Assembly (NCBI GenBank): GCA_003557765.1
Contig: PWNO01000160.1
Location: forward strand, 1 to 23,392
DNA length: 23,392 nucleotides
DNA from: Bacteroidales bacterium
GTDB lineage: Bacteria > Bacteroidota > Bacteroidia > Bacteroidales > UBA7960
Reading direction: 5' to 3'
A program made the translations under genes and the position numbers. The notes below the pieces were generated by a model, which saw only the letters and a program-made list of their open reading frames with translations, made no database searches and was not told the DNA's origin. Positions 23,199 to 23,392 of the stretch are shown here, in pieces (position 1 is the stretch's first letter; every line of letters starts with the position of its first letter).

Positions 23199-23392
23199 CT
23201 AATGCGGGGGATGCTCGTGGAACTCATCCCGTGGTGGCCGTGTCTTACCTGGAAGTTCCAGGAACCAGGTCACGATGGAAAGAATGATACTGAAAAACAA
23301 GGCCCACCAGAAGCTTTCCACTACAAAGCCACTGACAATCACACCGGTAAGCTGTATGATAAAAGCGTTTATTACCAGCAGGAAAAGGCCCA
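23199..23392 (-). CDS. YvlD/PF04020-type small membrane protein (3' part)
   Basis: Only the last 63 residues are inside the window; the frame runs off the right edge. They comprise a hydrophobic helix with GLFLLVINAFIIQLTGVIV, a loop with SGFVVESFWWALFFSIILS that enters a second helix, and a polar tail ending EFHEHPPH. The TLGLF-type LFLLVINA and GF.V..FW.A patterns are characteristic of PF04020, a family of four-helix membrane proteins named after mycobacteriophage holins but found widely in non-phage bacterial genomes; no phage gene is near. The function of bacterial members is not established. The tail is His/Pro/Glu-rich. It converges on msrA. Confidence 0.75.
   Translation of the reverse strand, partial: GLFLLVINAFIIQLTGVIVSGFVVESFWWALFFSIILSIVTWFLELPGKTRPPRDEFHEHPPH

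Overview
The window reads as a chromosomal segment of a Bacteroidota bacterium, probably class Bacteroidia. I infer this from the gene order nadK - porG-like - uppS - bamA - ompH/Skp, promoters of the TAnnTTTG type, near absence of Shine-Dalgarno sequences, DUF4168 and OmpH-family exported proteins, and a PPi-type phosphofructokinase. No integrase, transposase, phage structural gene or CRISPR array is visible. Nearly all of it is housekeeping DNA.

Layout. 1-2400: the 3' end of the 2-oxoglutarate dehydrogenase E2 gene, a gamma-type carbonic anhydrase homologue, a convergent OmpH/Skp-type periplasmic protein, then tRNA-Gly(GCC) and tRNA-Leu(TAA), each followed by its own intrinsic terminator. 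2401-6980 (minus strand): a three-gene unit made of a saccharopine dehydrogenase/lysine 6-dehydrogenase-like gene, gatE and gatD. GatDE is the amidotransferase that converts Glu-tRNA(Gln) to Gln-tRNA(Gln), classically considered archaeal. 7149-10273: mrdA (PBP2) and rodA, overlapping by 4 nt, the elongation peptidoglycan synthase pair. 10400-16045: nadK, a PorG-like outer-membrane protein (type IX secretion), uppS, bamA and a second ompH/Skp gene, an envelope-biogenesis cluster. 16066-18693 (minus): mutS. 18927-19382: a small exported DUF4168 protein with a good promoter and terminator. 19541-20731 (minus): a PPi-type phosphofructokinase. 21155-22303: an iron-dependent alcohol/aldehyde dehydrogenase. 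22429-23142: a membrane-anchored or exported MsrA. 23199-23392 (minus): the C-terminal end of a YvlD/PF04020-type small membrane protein, cut by the window edge.

How it fits together. RodA/PBP2 and UppS (undecaprenyl diphosphate, the lipid carrier of cell-wall units) serve wall synthesis. BamA and the two OmpH/Skp proteins serve outer-membrane protein assembly. The PorG-like barrel suggests a type IX secretion system. The E2 gene indicates an oxidative TCA step, while PPi-PFK suggests pyrophosphate-linked glycolysis.

The most noteworthy points are (i) the archaeal-type GatDE pair, with its active-site residues retained, joined by an ATGA overlap to a lysine-dehydrogenase-like gene, and (ii) an octanucleotide repeat, roughly NTTTNGAC, that occurs just upstream of three separate genes (gatD, PFK and the alcohol dehydrogenase), always in the same orientation relative to the gene.
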